A stretch of 64,000 nt of DNA from Halomonas maura (GCF_030409305.1 NZ_JAUFPQ010000023.1:344734-408733), one strand, 5' to 3'; positions 34,246-49,899 are shown, counted from the first letter of the stretch. Notes: generated by a model not told the origin, from the letters alone. Made by a program: numbers and translations.

Positions 34246-36822
34246 ATGCAGTCAGCTCCCCAACACACGCCGATGATGGCGCAGTACCTGAAGATCAAGC
34301 GCGAGCATCCGGAAGTGCTGCTGTTCTACCGCATGGGCGACTTCTACGAGCTGTTCTTCGAGGATGCCAAGCGCGCCGCCGCCCTGCTCGACATCACTTT
34401 GACCCAGCGCGGCCAGTCGGCGGGCCAGCCGATTCCCATGGCCGGCGTGCCCTACCACAGTGCCGAAGGCTACCTCGCCCGACTGGTCCAGGCCGGCGAG
34501 TCGGTGGCCATCTGCGAGCAGATGGGCGACCCGGCGACCAGCAAGGGCCCGGTGGAGCGCCAGGTGGTGCGCATCGTCACCCCCGGCACCCTCTACGACG
34601 AGGCCCTGCTCGACGCGCGCCGCGACAACCTGGTGGTGGCGGTCCACCCCGCCGGCGAACGCTGGGGCCTGGCCTGGCTGGAGCTGTCCAGCGGGCGCTT
34701 CAGCGTGCTGGAGGTCGAGGGCGAGGCCGAGATGCTTGCCGAGCTGACCCGCCTGGACCCGGCCGAGCTGCTGCTCCCCGAGAGCCTCGCCCTGCCCCCC
34801 GGCCTCGAGGAGCGCCGCGGCCTGCGCCGCCAGAGCGACTGGCTGTTCGACCTCGAGTCCGCCACCCGCACCCTGTGCGACCAGTTTGCGGTCCAGGACC
34901 TGCGCGGCTTCGGCTGCGCCCACCTGGAGGCGGCCCTCACCGCCGCCGGGGTGCTGATCGACTATGCCCGGGACACCCAGCGCTCGCGCCTGCCCCACGT
35001 CACCGCCATCGGCGTGGAGAGCCGCGATGACGCCGTGGTGATCGATGCCGCCAGCCGGCGCAACCTGGAGATCGACATCAACCTCGGCGGCGGCACTGAC
35101 AACACCCTGGCCAGCGTGCTCGACACCACCGCCACCGCCATGGGCTCGCGGCTGCTCAAGCGCTGGCTGAATCGCCCGCTGCGCGACCGCGCCCAGGTGG
35201 GCGGTCGCCAGGCGGCGGTGGCCGCCCTGCTCGACCGGGACGGCTTCGCGCCGCTGCGCGACGCGCTCAAGGCCATCGGCGACGTGGAGCGCATTCTCGC
35301 CCGGGTCGCCCTCTACAGTGCCCGGCCCCGTGACCTGGCGCGCCTGCGCGATGCCCTGGCCGCCCTGCCCGAGCTGCAGGGCGAGTTGGCCGATTACCCG
35401 GACGGCACCGCCCTGGACGAGCTGAAGCGCCATATCCGCCCCTACCCGACTCTCGCCGACACCCTGGCCCGGGCGCTGGTGGAGAACCCGCCGGTGGTGA
35501 TCCGCGACGGCGGGGTGATCGCCGAGGGCTTCGACGCCGAGCTCGACGAGCACCGTGGGCTGGCCGAGCATGCCGGCGACTATCTGGTGCAACTGGAGAC
35601 CCGGGAGCGCGAGCGCACCGGCCTGCCCGGGCTCAAGGTGGGCTACAATCGGGTCCACGGCTACTACATCGAGATTCCCCGCGCCCAGGCCCGCGATGCC
35701 CCGGTGGACTACATCCGCCGCCAGACCCTCAAGAACGCCGAACGCTTCATCATCCCCGAGCTCAAGGAGTTCGAGGACAAGGCCCTGTCGGCCAAGTCCC
35801 GGGCCCTGGCCCGCGAAAAGCTGCTCTACGAGAGCCTGCTGGACGAGCTCAATGCCGAGCTCGGCGCCCTGCAGGCCAGCGCTCGCGCCCTGGCCGCCCT
35901 GGACGTACTGGCCGCGTTCGCCGAGCGCTCCCGGGCCCTGGACCTGGTGCGCCCGACGCTGCCCGAGGCCCCCGGCCTGGCCATCCGCGGCGGCCGCCAC
36001 CCGGTGGTCGAGCGGGTCAGCGACGCGCCCTTCGTGCCCAACGACCTGCAGCTGGACGACGAGCGCCGCATGCTGGTGATCACCGGCCCCAACATGGGCG
36101 GCAAGTCGACCTACATGCGCCAGGCGGCGCTGATCACCCTGCTCGCCCATACCGGCAGCTTCGTGCCCGCCGACGAGGCGGTGATCGGCCCGGTGGATCG
36201 CATCTTCACCCGCATCGGCTCCTCGGACGACCTGGCCGGCGGGCGCTCCACCTTCATGGTGGAGATGACCGAGACCGCCAACATCCTGCACAACGCCACC
36301 GACCACAGCCTGGTGCTGATGGACGAGATCGGCCGGGGCACCTCGACCTTCGATGGCCTGTCGCTGGCCTGGGCCAGCGCCGAGCACCTGACCCGCAGCC
36401 GCGCCTTCACGCTGTTCGCCACCCACTACTTCGAGATGACGGCGCTGGCGGATCAGCTGCCGGGGGTGGCCAACGTCCACCTGACGGCGGCGGAGCACCG
36501 CGACGGCATCGTCTTCATGCACCGGGTGGAGGATGGCCCGGCCAGTCAGAGCTATGGTCTTCAGGTCGCCCAGCTCGCCGGCGTGCCTCAGGGGGTGATC
36601 AGCCGGGCCCGGCAGAAGCTCACCCACCTGGAGCAGCAGGAGGTCGATCAAGGCCAGCGCCTCGACGGCGCCTCGCTGGACGGCGCCGCCCCGCCCCAGC
36701 AGGCCGACCTCTTCGCCAGCGCCCCGCATCCGGTGGTCGAGAGCCTCTCGGGGCTGCAACTGGACGAGCTGACCCCGCGCCAGGCGCTGGAGTGGCTCTA
36801 CCGCTGGCAGGAAAGCCTGTGA
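34246..36822 (+). CDS. mutS: DNA mismatch repair protein MutS
   Basis: MutS recognises mismatches and starts mismatch repair with MutL. The 858-residue protein has the mismatch-contacting FYE motif in [13 protein letters not shown], Walker [14 protein letters not shown], the [21 protein letters not shown] segment cut by conserved core residues, Walker [16 protein letters not shown], and a C-terminal tetramerisation end. The ATG at 34246 has AAGG seven bases upstream and is preferred to a GTG six bases earlier. It is next to fdxA, as in Pseudomonas. Confidence 0.98.
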   Translation: MQSAPQHTPMMAQYLKIKREHPEVLLFYRMGDFYELFFEDAKRAAALLDITLTQRGQSAGQPIPMAGVPYHSAEGYLARLVQAGESVAICEQMGDPATSKGPVERQVVRIVTPGTLYDEALLDARRDNLVVAVHPAGERWGLAWLELSSGRFSVLEVEGEAEMLAELTRLDPAELLLPESLALPPGLEERRGLRRQSDWLFDLESATRTLCDQFAVQDLRGFGCAHLEAALTAAGVLIDYARDTQRSRLPHVTAIGVESRDDAVVIDAASRRNLEIDINLGGGTDNTLASVLDTTATAMGSRLLKRWLNRPLRDRAQVGGRQAAVAALLDRDGFAPLRDALKAIGDVERILARVALYSARPRDLARLRDALAALPELQGELADYPDGTALDELKRHIRPYPTLADTLARALVENPPVVIRDGGVIAEGFDAELDEHRGLAEHAGDYLVQLETRERERTGLPGLKVGYNRVHGYYIEIPRAQARDAPVDYIRRQTLKNAERFIIPELKEFEDKALSAKSRALAREKLLYESLLDELNAELGALQASARALAALDVLAAFAERSRALDLVRPTLPEAPGLAIRGGRHPVVERVSDAPFVPNDLQLDDERRMLVITGPNMGGKSTYMRQAALITLLAHTGSFVPADEAVIGPVDRIFTRIGSSDDLAGGRSTFMVEMTETANILHNATDHSLVLMDEIGRGTSTFDGLSLAWASAEHLTRSRAFTLFATHYFEMTALADQLPGVANVHLTAAEHRDGIVFMHRVEDGPASQSYGLQVAQLAGVPQGVISRARQKLTHLEQQEVDQGQRLDGASLDGAAPPQQADLFASAPHPVVESLSGLQLDELTPRQALEWLYRWQESL

Positions 36823-36889
36823 CCGCGCGGGGTTCGCTTGCGGGAGGCGGGGCTGGCCGACTAGAATGGTTCGACCCAGTTCTACATAT

Positions 36890-36911
36890 TATAAAAGCAA
36901 CCGTTTTTATA
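36890..36911. promoter_or_regulatory. AT-rich inverted repeat upstream of fdxA
   Basis: TATAAAA and TTTTATA, separated by 8 bases, form an inverted repeat in an unusually AT-rich stretch (about 36,880-36,930) of a very GC-rich region. It lies about 70 bases before the fdxA start and includes possible -10 sequences (TATTAT, TATAAC). It is probably the promoter or operator region; the regulator is unknown. Confidence 0.45.
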
Positions 36912-36978
36912 ACCTAAAATTCAACATTCAAGACCGATCGGCCGTGGCGCGCCCCGGCCCCGAGGAAGGGAGACTGAC

Positions 36979-37302
36979 ATGACATTCGTCGTCACCGAAA
37001 ACTGCATCAAGTGCAAGTACACCGACTGTGTCGAGGTCTGCCCGGTGGACTGCTTCTACGAGGGGCCCAACTTCCTGGTGATCCACCCCGACGAGTGCAT
37101 CGATTGCGCGCTGTGCGAGCCCGAGTGCCCGGCCGAGGCGATCTACTCCGAGGACGAGTTGCCCGAGGGCCAGGAGCAGTTCATCGAGATCAATGCCGAG
37201 CTCTCGGAGGTGTGGCCGAACATTGCCGAGAAGAAGGACCCGCCGGCCGACGCCGAGGACTGGGACGGCAAGCCCGGCAAGCTGGAGCAACTGGAGCGCT
37301 AA
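36979..37302 (+). CDS. fdxA: 7Fe ferredoxin FdxA
   Basis: A 107-residue seven-iron ferredoxin. Cys9, Cys17 and Cys50 fit the [3Fe-4S] ligands, and Cys21, Cys40, Cys43 and Cys46 fit the [4Fe-4S] ligands of Azotobacter ferredoxin I. The C-terminal extension ([21 protein letters not shown], conserved in proteobacteria) is present. The AT-rich spacer upstream separates it from mutS. GGAAGGGAG precedes the ATG. The electron-transfer partner is unknown. Confidence 0.96.
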   Translation: MTFVVTENCIKCKYTDCVEVCPVDCFYEGPNFLVIHPDECIDCALCEPECPAEAIYSEDELPEGQEQFIEINAELSEVWPNIAEKKDPPADAEDWDGKPGKLEQLER

Positions 37303-37324
37303 GCCCCGGACTCTCCGGTCAGAC

Positions 37325-37364
37325 ACGACGACGCCGAATGTCTCTCGACATTCGGCGTCGTCGT
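37325..37364 (+). terminator. Terminator after fdxA
   Basis: A perfect 17-bp stem (ACGACGACGCCGAATGT and complement, 6-base loop CTCTCG) begins 23 bases after the fdxA stop and is followed by CTTGCC. A strong hairpin with a weak T tract. Confidence 0.75.
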
Positions 37365-37392
37365 CTTGCCCTGCCTGCGGAGGAGAACACCG

Positions 37393-37421
37393 AAAAAAAA
37401 GGGCGACCCTGCAGGCCGCCC
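37393..37421 (-). terminator. Intrinsic terminator of the predicted small RNA
   Basis: On the minus strand GGGCG pairs with CGCCC around a GC-rich interior, followed directly by eight T residues. It is the only strong T-ended terminator on this strand between eno and mutS apart from that of eno, so a second transcript must end here. Confidence 0.8.
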
Positions 37422-37566
37422 GCTCCAAGCCGTCCTTGAGCGGCTCCTTCCGCTCGCTCTCCCTGAGTGACTTCCCTGCGCGGAGGCGACGTCCTGTCGC
37501 ACCGTGCGCACTCGAAACAGCATCCCGTGGCATCCTGCCGGGAGAGACTCCGCTCTCCCTGATCCC
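37393..37566 (-). ncRNA. rsmZ: RsmZ/CsrB-type CsrA-sequestering small RNA (predicted)
   Basis: The minus strand here carries 12 GGA triplets in about 174 nt, against roughly three expected by chance. Several fall in hairpin loops: GGGAGAG-CGGAGT-CTCTCCC (37559-37540), GGC-AGGAT-GCC (37539-37529), GCGAC-AGGAC-GTCGC (37500-37486) and GAGCGG-AAGGAG-CCGCTC (37455-37438). That is the CsrA-binding hairpin pattern. It ends in a GC hairpin with eight T residues. A promoter-like pair lies just upstream, and a GacA-box-like palindrome about 180 bp upstream. In Pseudomonas rsmZ lies beside fdxA, as here. No credible ORF is present. The 5' end is uncertain: a TATAAA at 37661-37656 would give about 250 nt. 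Expected role: titrate CsrA under GacS/GacA control. Confidence 0.82.
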
Positions 37567-37572
37567 GCGTTC

Positions 37573-37600
37573 ATTGTGGCAGGGATTGACGACTTCTCAA
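37573..37600 (-). promoter_or_regulatory. Candidate promoter of the predicted small RNA
   Basis: On the minus strand TTGAGA (37600-37595) and CACAAT (37578-37573) are separated by 16 bases and would start RNA near 37566, exactly where the GGA-rich stretch begins. The -10 is weak (4 of 6), which would fit an activator-dependent promoter. Confidence 0.5.
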
Positions 37601-37673
37601 CCCTCCCCAGCCGCCCACTCGCCGACGCGATCTCCGCGGCCATCGAAAAAAACAATTTATAATCAATAAGATA

Positions 37674-37704
37674 AAAAAAGACCGACACCCAAGCGTCGGT
37701 CTTT
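37674..37704 (-). terminator. Intrinsic terminator of eno
   Basis: AAAGACCGAC pairs with GTCGGTCTTT around an 8-base loop and is followed by a run of T residues on the minus strand. It ends the pyrG-kdsA-eno transcript 83 bases past the eno stop and insulates the small-RNA gene. Confidence 0.9.
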
Positions 37705-37738
37705 CCCAGGCTAACTGTGGTCGATATCGTCGTCGCCA

Positions 37739-37756
37739 TGTAGGCGATTTCCTACA
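37739..37756. promoter_or_regulatory. GacA/UvrY-type upstream activating palindrome
   Basis: On the minus strand the 18-bp perfect palindrome arms read TGTAGGAAATCGCCTACA. The consensus for GacA-family sites is TGTAAG-NNATCN-CTTACA. This site differs only by one symmetrical pair (A to G, T to C) and keeps the internal ATC. It lies between the eno stop and the eno terminator, upstream of the small-RNA promoter. Confidence 0.72.
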
Positions 37757-37786
37757 CCTCACGCCGACAAAGACAACAGTGTTCGC

Positions 37787-43360
<5,574 letters not shown>

Positions 43361-46300
43361 TTACTCGGGACGCCGACGGGATTCTTCCAGCAGGCTGGCG
43401 AGGCTCGCCGCCTTGGGCTTCACCAGCCAGAAATGGCGGACGAAGTCGCTGAAGTCCTCGAGGATGTCGCGGCCGCGCTGCGAGCCGGTCTCCGCGACGA
43501 ATTCCTCGATCACCTCCCTCAGGTGTCGCCGATGGGCCTCCATGGCCTCGGTGTTGATGCGGTGGATCTCCACCAGTTCATGGTTGTACTTGTCGACGAA
43601 GGTACGGTCCTCGTCGAGCACGTAGGCGAAACCGCCGGTCATGCCGGCGCCGAAGTTGACGCCGGTCTCGCCGAGTGCCGTGATCAGGCCGCCGGTCATG
43701 TACTCGCAGCAGTGGTCCCCGGCCCCCTCGATCACCGCATGGGCGCCGGAGTTGCGCACCCCGAAGCGCTCGCCGGCGGTGCCGGCGGCGAACAGCTTGC
43801 CGCCGGTGGCGCCGTACAGGCAGGTGTTGCCGATGATCGCCGTCTTGTGGCTCTCGAAGGCGCTCTCGCGGGGCGGCACGATCACCACCTTGCCGCCGTT
43901 CATGCCCTTGCCGACGTAGTCGTTGGCATCGCCCTCGAGGTAGAGCTGCAGGCCGCGGGCGTTCCACACGCCGAAGCTCTGGCCGGCCACGCCACGGAAG
44001 CGGGCGGTGACCGGCGCCTCCTCGAGGCCGGCCTCGCCATAGCGCTTGGCGATCACGCCGGAGGCCAGCGCGCCCACCGAGCGGTCGCAGTTGGTGATGG
44101 CGAAGTCGAACTCGCCGCCGGAGCGGTCCTCGATGGCGGCCTCGAGCGCCTCCAGCACCTCCTGGTTCTTGGCCCCCGGGTCATGGGGCACGTTGCGGCT
44201 GACGCGGCAGAACTGCGGTGCCTCGGCCGGCACGAAGTCGTTGGTCATCAGCGGCGACAGGTCGAGCCGGCGCTGGGAGGACGTCACCCCCTCGATCGCC
44301 TCGAGCAGGTCGGTACGCCCGATCAGCTCGGTCAGCTGGCGCACGCCGAGCATGGCCATCAGCTCACGCACCTCCTCGGCGATGAAGCGGAAGTAGTGCT
44401 TGACCATGTCCACGGTGCCGCGGAAATGCTCGTCGCGCAGGTACTGATGCTGGGTGGCCACGCCGGTGGCGCAGTTGTTGAGGTGGCAGATGCGCAGGTA
44501 CTTGCAGCCCAGCGCGACCATCGGCGCGGTGCCGAAACCGAAACTCTCGGCACCGAGGATCGCCGCCTTGATCACGTCGAGGCCGGTCTTCAGGCCGCCG
44601 TCGGTCTGCAGGCGGATCTTGTCGCGCAGGCCGTTGATGCGCAGCGCCTGGTGGACCTCGGGCAGGCCCAGCTCCCAGGGGCTGCCGGCATGCTTGATCG
44701 AGGTCAGCGGGCTGGCCGCGGTGCCGCCGTCGTAGCCCGAGACGGTGATCAGGTCGGCATAGGCCTTGGCCACGCCGGTGGCGATGGTGCCGATGCCGGG
44801 CTCGGAGACCAGCTTCACCGAGACCTGGGCGTCCGGGTTGACCTGCTTGAGGTCGAAGATCAGCTGGGCCAGGTCCTCGATGGAATAGATGTCGTGGTGC
44901 GGCGGCGGCGAGATCAGGGTCACGCCGGGCACCGAGTAGCGCAGCCGGGCGATCAGCTCATTGACCTTGCCGCCGGGCAGCTGGCCGCCCTCGCCGGGCT
45001 TGGCGCCCTGAGCCACCTTGATCTGCAGCACCTCGGCGTTGGCCAGGTAGGCCGGGGTGACGCCGAAGCGGCCGGAGGCGATCTGCTTGATCTTGGAGCT
45101 GCGAATGGTGCCGTAGCGGGCCGGATCCTCGCCGCCCTCGCCGGAGTTCGAGCGCCCGCCGGCCTCGTTCATGGCCTGGGCCAGGGCCTCGTGAGCCTCC
45201 GGCGACAGCGCGCCCAGCGACATGCCGGCGCTGTCGAAGCGCGGCAGCAGGTCCTCGACCGGCTCGATCTCGTCCATCGGCAGCGGCGTCTCGGCCGGCT
45301 TGAGCCTGAGCAGGTCGCGAATGGTCGCCGGGTCGCGGTCATTGACCAGCGCCGCGAAGGTCTTCCACTTGGCGTAGTCGCCCTCCTGCACGGCCTCCTG
45401 CAGGGCCTTGACCACATCCGGGTTGTAGGCGTGGTACTCGTGGCCGTGCACGTACTTCATCAGGCCGCCATGGGAGATGCTCTTGCGCGGCTTCCAGGCA
45501 TCCTTGGCCAGCAGCTCCTGCTGCAGCTGCAGCTCGGCGAAGCCGGTGCCCTCGATGCGCGAGGCCATGCCGGTGAAGCACAGCTCCATGACTTCGGAGG
45601 CCAGCCCCACGGCCTCGAACAGCTGCGAGCCACGGTAGGAGGCCAGGGTGGAGATGCCCATCTTGGAGAGGATCTTGAACAGCCCCTTCTGCAGCCCCTT
45701 GCGGTAGTTCTCCCGGGCATCGGCCGGATTGCCGACCAGTTCGCCGGTGCGGTGCATGTCGGCCATGACCTGGTAGGCCAGCCAGGGATAGACCGCGGTG
45801 GCGCCCACGCCGAACAGTACTGCCATCTGGTGGGCATCGCGGGCATAGCCGGTCTCCACCACGATATTGACCCGCGGGCGCAGGGCCAGGCGCCCCAGGT
45901 GATGGTGCACGGCCCCCACGGCCAGGGCGGCGTGGATCGGCAGCTGTCCCTTGTGCAGCTCGGCGTCGGAGAGCACCAGGATCACCTTGCCGTCGCCGGC
46001 GGCCTGCTCGGCCTGACGACACAGCGCCTGGAGGGCACCCTTGAGGCCGACCGATTCGGGATCATAGCCCAGCGACAGGGTGTGGCTGGCGAAGGCCGGG
46101 TCGTCCTGGGTGACCAGGGCGGTGAACTTGCGCGGCGACAGCACCGGCGTGGTCAGGATGATGCGATGGGCATGCTCCGGGGTCGCCTTGAAGACATTGC
46201 GCTCGGCGCCGATACACGCCTCCAGCGACATCACGATCGCCTCGCGCAGCGGATCGATCGCCGGGTTGGTGACCTGAGCGAACTTCTGGCGGAAGTAGTC

Positions 46301-47809
46301 GGTCAGCAGCCGGTGCTTGCCGGAGAGTACCGCCATGGGCGTGTCGTCGCCCATCGAGCCCACCGCCTCCTGGCCGCTCTCGGCCAGCGGACGCAGCACC
46401 TGGTCGCGCTCCTCGAAGCTGACCTGGAACATCTTCTGCTGCACGGCCAGCGGCTCGGCCTCCATGTTCTGGAAGCGCGCCAGCTCGGTGAGTGCCGACT
46501 CGAGGTAGTTGGCTTCCTGCTTGAGCCAGCGCTTGTAGGGGTAGGCGGACTTGAGCCGCTCGTCGATATCGGAGGTATGCAGCACCTCGCCGGTCTCGGT
46601 GTCCACGGCGAGGATCTGGCCGGGGCCGACCCGCCCCTTGGCGACCACGTCCTCGGGCTTGTAGTCGTAGGTGCCGATCTCCGAGGCCAGGGTGATGTAG
46701 CCGTTCCTGGTGATCACCCAGCGCGCCGGGCGCAGGCCGTTGCGGTCGAGCATGCACACCGCCTGACGACCGTCGGTCATGACCACCCCGGCCGGGCCGT
46801 CCCAGGGCTCCATGTGCATCGAGTTGTACTCGTAGAAGGCGCGCAGGTCGCCGTCCATGATCTCGACGTTCTGCCAGGCCGGCGGCACCATCATGCGTAC
46901 CGCGCGATGCAGGTCCATGCCGCCGGTGAGCAGGACTTCCAGCATGTTGTCCATGCTCGAGGAGTCGGAGCCGGTGGTATTGACGATCTCGTCGAGCTCG
47001 GCGATGTCGGGCAGCCGCTCACTGACGAAGTTCTCCTTGCGCGAGTTCGCCCACCCCCGGTTGGCCTCGATGGTGTTGATCTCGCCGTTATGGGCCAGCA
47101 GGCGGAATGGCTGGGCCAGTGGCCAGCGCGGCGCGGTGTTGGTGGAGAAGCGCTGGTGGAAGACGCAGATCGCGGTCTCCAGACGGGCATCGCCCAGGTC
47201 CCGGTAGAAGGCCGGCAGGTCCACCGGCATCACCAGGCCCTTGTAGGAGACGACCTCGGTCGACAGCGAGCAGACGTAGAAGTCCTCGTCGTCGCGCATG
47301 GTCTGCTCGGCGCGGCGGCGCGCCATGAACAGGTCGACGTCGAAGGTATCGCTCGCCGCCTCACCGGGCGCGACGAACAGCTGGCGGATCCGCGGCAGGC
47401 AGTCCAGCGCCATGGGACCGCAGACGCTGGCATCCACCGGCACCTCACGCCAGCCCAGCACCGTCAGGCCGCGGGCCGCGATCTCGCTCTCGAGGGTCTC
47501 GCGGCCGCGCGCTTCCCGAGCATCGTCGTCGGGCAGGAAGATGGTACCCACGGCGAAACGATCGCCGAGCTCGACCCCGAGGGATTCCCTGGCGATCTCA
47601 CGCATGAAGCCGTCGGGCATCTTCAGCAATAGGCCGCAGCCGTCGCCGGTCTTGCCGTCGGCGGCGATGCCCCCGCGGTGGGTCATGCAGGTCAGGGACT
47701 CGATGGCGGTCTGCAGCAGATCGTGGCTGGCCTGCCCCTCCATGTGGGCGATCAGGCCGAACCCGCAGTTGTCACGAAACTCGCCGGGTTGATGGAGACC
47801 TCTGTTCAT
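43361..47809 (-). CDS. gltB: Glutamate synthase large subunit GltB
   Basis: GltB makes two glutamates from glutamine and 2-oxoglutarate, the high-affinity ammonium assimilation route and the source of osmolyte glutamate. The 1482-residue precursor has a 14-residue propeptide before the nucleophile Cys15 ([16 protein letters not shown]). It then has the glutaminase class II domain ([19 protein letters not shown]), a central domain, the FMN synthase domain ([26 protein letters not shown] in part; [20 protein letters not shown]), a 3Fe-4S cluster (CGNT-like [13 protein letters not shown] region) and the C-terminal GXGXG beta-helix. The ATG at 47809 gives [10 protein letters not shown]. Confidence 0.98.
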   Translation of the reverse strand: MNRGLHQPGEFRDNCGFGLIAHMEGQASHDLLQTAIESLTCMTHRGGIAADGKTGDGCGLLLKMPDGFMREIARESLGVELGDRFAVGTIFLPDDDAREARGRETLESEIAARGLTVLGWREVPVDASVCGPMALDCLPRIRQLFVAPGEAASDTFDVDLFMARRRAEQTMRDDEDFYVCSLSTEVVSYKGLVMPVDLPAFYRDLGDARLETAICVFHQRFSTNTAPRWPLAQPFRLLAHNGEINTIEANRGWANSRKENFVSERLPDIAELDEIVNTTGSDSSSMDNMLEVLLTGGMDLHRAVRMMVPPAWQNVEIMDGDLRAFYEYNSMHMEPWDGPAGVVMTDGRQAVCMLDRNGLRPARWVITRNGYITLASEIGTYDYKPEDVVAKGRVGPGQILAVDTETGEVLHTSDIDERLKSAYPYKRWLKQEANYLESALTELARFQNMEAEPLAVQQKMFQVSFEERDQVLRPLAESGQEAVGSMGDDTPMAVLSGKHRLLTDYFRQKFAQVTNPAIDPLREAIVMSLEACIGAERNVFKATPEHAHRIILTTPVLSPRKFTALVTQDDPAFASHTLSLGYDPESVGLKGALQALCRQAEQAAGDGKVILVLSDAELHKGQLPIHAALAVGAVHHHLGRLALRPRVNIVVETGYARDAHQMAVLFGVGATAVYPWLAYQVMADMHRTGELVGNPADARENYRKGLQKGLFKILSKMGISTLASYRGSQLFEAVGLASEVMELCFTGMASRIEGTGFAELQLQQELLAKDAWKPRKSISHGGLMKYVHGHEYHAYNPDVVKALQEAVQEGDYAKWKTFAALVNDRDPATIRDLLRLKPAETPLPMDEIEPVEDLLPRFDSAGMSLGALSPEAHEALAQAMNEAGGRSNSGEGGEDPARYGTIRSSKIKQIASGRFGVTPAYLANAEVLQIKVAQGAKPGEGGQLPGGKVNELIARLRYSVPGVTLISPPPHHDIYSIEDLAQLIFDLKQVNPDAQVSVKLVSEPGIGTIATGVAKAYADLITVSGYDGGTAASPLTSIKHAGSPWELGLPEVHQALRINGLRDKIRLQTDGGLKTGLDVIKAAILGAESFGFGTAPMVALGCKYLRICHLNNCATGVATQHQYLRDEHFRGTVDMVKHYFRFIAEEVRELMAMLGVRQLTELIGRTDLLEAIEGVTSSQRRLDLSPLMTNDFVPAEAPQFCRVSRNVPHDPGAKNQEVLEALEAAIEDRSGGEFDFAITNCDRSVGALASGVIAKRYGEAGLEEAPVTARFRGVAGQSFGVWNARGLQLYLEGDANDYVGKGMNGGKVVIVPPRESAFESHKTAIIGNTCLYGATGGKLFAAGTAGERFGVRNSGAHAVIEGAGDHCCEYMTGGLITALGETGVNFGAGMTGGFAYVLDEDRTFVDKYNHELVEIHRINTEAMEAHRRHLREVIEEFVAETGSQRGRDILEDFSDFVRHFWLVKPKAASLASLLEESRRRPE

Positions 47810-47927
47810 GGGCGTGCCTCAGCTGATAAAGGTGTTTTTCTGCAGTTTCATGTGATATTTTATGGGGTTTTTCTTTTTTCACGATGCCGATCTCGAGGCA
47901 TCAAGACTGCACGACAAAAGGCTGAAC

Positions 47928-47957
47928 AGCATAGCCAGCCAGGCCCCCACCACGCAA
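47928..47957 (-). promoter_or_regulatory. Candidate gltB promoter
   Basis: On the minus strand TTGCGT (47957-47952) and TATGCT (47933-47928) are separated by 18 bases. This would give a leader of about 110 nt before the gltB ATG. Sequence-based guess only. Confidence 0.4.
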
Positions 47958-48021
47958 CGCCTCTTCCCTGCCCTGCGCCCAAAAACCATCGACAAATCCG
48001 TGACTTGCGATCGACAAAAAG

Positions 48022-48049
48022 AAAAAAAACCCGCCAACTCAACGAGTTG
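48022..48049 (-). terminator. Orphan terminator-like hairpin upstream of gltB
   Basis: CAACTC-GTT-GAGTTG followed by GCGGG and eight T residues on the minus strand. The stem is only 6 bp, but the T-run is strong. No annotated gene ends here: aroB ends at its own hairpin about 150 bp earlier. Confidence 0.45.
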
Positions 48050-48196
48050 CACAATATCAAAACGGGCGTTTCATGCCCCGCAGGCATATACTAGACTTTA
48101 GTCTAATATGGCGCCTCGACCCCATACCGATACTGCATAAGGCATGCGAATTGATTAAGCCAGCCCCCGCAGCGGCCGGGCCGGGCCCGAAAACGA

Positions 48197-48223
48197 CGAC
48201 GCCCGCTGGAATGGCGGGCGTCG
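48197..48223 (-). terminator. Terminator after aroB
   Basis: A 10-bp perfect GC-rich stem (CGACGCCCGC and complement, 7-base loop) begins 22 bases past the aroB stop and is followed on the minus strand by TCGTTTTCG. It closes the pilMNOPQ-aroKB operon. Confidence 0.75.
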
Positions 48224-48244
48224 ATGCGGGACAGGGGTGACGGG

Positions 48245-49351
48245 TCAGCGGCGGGGAAAGGCCTCGAGCAGCGAGGTCAGGCACTCGGGCGGCGTCCGGT
48301 CGTGGACACAGGCCTCGCCCAGACGCGTGAGCAGAATCAGCCGCAGGCGGTCGTCGAGGTTCTTCTTGTCGAGGCGCATGATCGCCAGGAAGTCCTCCGG
48401 GGTCATGTCGGCGGGCGCCGCCAGGGGCAGGTCCGCCGCCGCGAGGATAGCGCGGGTCCGCGCCACATCCGCACCATCGAGCCATCCCAGCCGCTGCGAC
48501 AGCTCGGCGGCCATCAGCATGCCGGTGCCGACGGCCTCGCCATGCAGCCAGCGTCCATAGCCCTGGTGCGTCTCGATGGCGTGGCCGAAGGTGTGCCCCA
48601 GGTTGAGCAGCGCCCTCACCCCCTGCTCGGTCTCGTCCTCGGCGACGATCTCGGCCTTGAGGCTGCAGCTGCGCTCGATCGCCCGGGTCAGCGCCGCGGC
48701 CTCGAGCCCGCGCAGTTCCGCCATGTGCGCCTCCAGCCAGCCCAGGAAGCCAGCGTCGCGGATCAGGCCATACTTGATCACCTCGGCGAGGCCGGCGGAC
48801 AACTCCCGGGACGGCAGCGTCGTCAGGGTCTCGGTGTCGATCAGCACCGCCCGGGGCTGCCAGAAGGCGCCGATCATGTTCTTGCCCCGCGGGTGGTTGA
48901 CCCCGGTCTTGCCGCCCACCGAGGAGTCCACCTGGGACAGCAGGGTGGTCGGCACCTGGACGAAGGCCACGCCGCGCTGGTAGCAGGCCGCGGCGAAGCC
49001 GACCATGTCGCCGATCACCCCGCCGCCCAGCGCCACCAGGGTGCAGCGGCGATTGAAGCCCGCCTCGAGCAGGGCATCCCAGATGCGCTCGACGCTGGCC
49101 AGGGTCTTGGTGGCCTCGCCGTCCGGCAGCACCAGTTCGCGCACCTCGAGGCCGTCGCCGAGCCCCTGCCGGAGGCGCGACAGGTAGAGGGGCGCCACGG
49201 TCTCGTTGGTCACCACCATCACCTGCCGGCCGGCCAGGTGGGGCGTCAGCCAACGGGGATCGCCGAGCAGCCCCGGGCCGATGTGGATGGGATAGCTGCG
49301 CTCGCCCAGGGCCACCCGCAGGGTGCTCAGGGCATCGTCCGGTCGTGTCAT
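48245..49351 (-). CDS. aroB: 3-dehydroquinate synthase AroB
   Basis: AroB catalyses the second step of the shikimate pathway, from DAHP to 3-dehydroquinate, using NAD+ and a divalent metal. The 368-residue protein has [40 protein letters not shown] (given in part), IKYGLI, and the metal-binding [13 protein letters not shown] and [10 protein letters not shown]. The ATG at 49351 follows the aroK stop by five bases; a GTG at 49369 is an unlikely alternative. In many relatives damX follows aroB before gltB, but here it does not. Confidence 0.97.
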   Translation of the reverse strand: MTRPDDALSTLRVALGERSYPIHIGPGLLGDPRWLTPHLAGRQVMVVTNETVAPLYLSRLRQGLGDGLEVRELVLPDGEATKTLASVERIWDALLEAGFNRRCTLVALGGGVIGDMVGFAAACYQRGVAFVQVPTTLLSQVDSSVGGKTGVNHPRGKNMIGAFWQPRAVLIDTETLTTLPSRELSAGLAEVIKYGLIRDAGFLGWLEAHMAELRGLEAAALTRAIERSCSLKAEIVAEDETEQGVRALLNLGHTFGHAIETHQGYGRWLHGEAVGTGMLMAAELSQRLGWLDGADVARTRAILAAADLPLAAPADMTPEDFLAIMRLDKKNLDDRLRLILLTRLGEACVHDRTPPECLTSLLEAFPRR

Positions 49352-49356
49352 GGGTC

Positions 49357-49899
49357 TCAGGCCTTGCACTGGAGGGGGTCGATCAGCCGCTGCACGCGGC
49401 GCACGATCTCGTTGACCACGGCCCGGGGGCCGCGGCGGTCGGTGCGCACGATGATATCGGCCGTGGCCCGATACAGCGGGTCGCGCTTGACGAACATCTC
49501 GCGCAGCACCTGCTCGCGGTCATCGCGCTGCAGCAGCGGGCGGTTGCGATCCTTGGCGGTGCGCCGCAACTGCTGCTCCACGGTGGTGTAGAGGTAGACG
49601 ACGGTACCGCAGTCGCGCAGCACGCGCCGATTCTCCTCGCGCAGCACGGCACCGCCGCCGGTGGCGATCACCACGTTGTCGAGCCCGGCCAGCTCGCGGA
49701 TCATCTGCGTCTCGCGATCGCGGAAGCCTGCCTCGCCCTCGACGTCGAAGATCCACGGGATATCGGCGCCGCAGCGGGCCTGGATCTCGTGGTCGCTGTC
49801 GAGGAACTCACGTGACAGCTCGGCCGCCAGGAGGCGGCCGATGGTGCTCTTTCCGGCCCCCATGGGGCCGATCAATATCAGGTTGGGTAGTGCCGGCAT
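49357..49899 (-). CDS. aroK: Shikimate kinase AroK
   Basis: AroK phosphorylates shikimate at O3. The 180-residue P-loop kinase has Walker [10 protein letters not shown] (11-19), the shikimate-binding DSD in [15 protein letters not shown], the [12 protein letters not shown] loop and the lid arginine in RNRPLL. The ATG overlaps the pilQ stop (ATGA), which links aromatic synthesis to the pilus operon, as in Pseudomonas. Confidence 0.97.
   Translation of the reverse strand: MPALPNLILIGPMGAGKSTIGRLLAAELSREFLDSDHEIQARCGADIPWIFDVEGEAGFRDRETQMIRELAGLDNVVIATGGGAVLREENRRVLRDCGTVVYLYTTVEQQLRRTAKDRNRPLLQRDDREQVLREMFVKRDPLYRATADIIVRTDRRGPRAVVNEIVRRVQRLIDPLQCKA

Larger units (their letters stand above)
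47810..48196. other. gltB upstream spacer: promoter region, orphan terminator and palindrome
   Basis: This 387-bp stretch has no credible gene. It is AT-richer than its surroundings. On the minus strand from right to left it holds a 14-bp palindrome TAGACTTTAGTCTA (48092-48105), a hairpin followed by eight T residues (48022-48049), a candidate gltB promoter (47957-47928), and a leader hairpin GATGCC/GGCATC (47883-47902). The hairpin-plus-T element upstream of the gltB promoter suggests a short transcript that ends before gltB. Confidence 0.5.

Noticed and set aside
37299..37739. A 146-codon minus-strand frame across the fdxA-eno gap
   Set aside because: No ribosome binding site or family similarity; it crosses two terminators and the GGA-rich hairpins. 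The RNA interpretation explains the region better.
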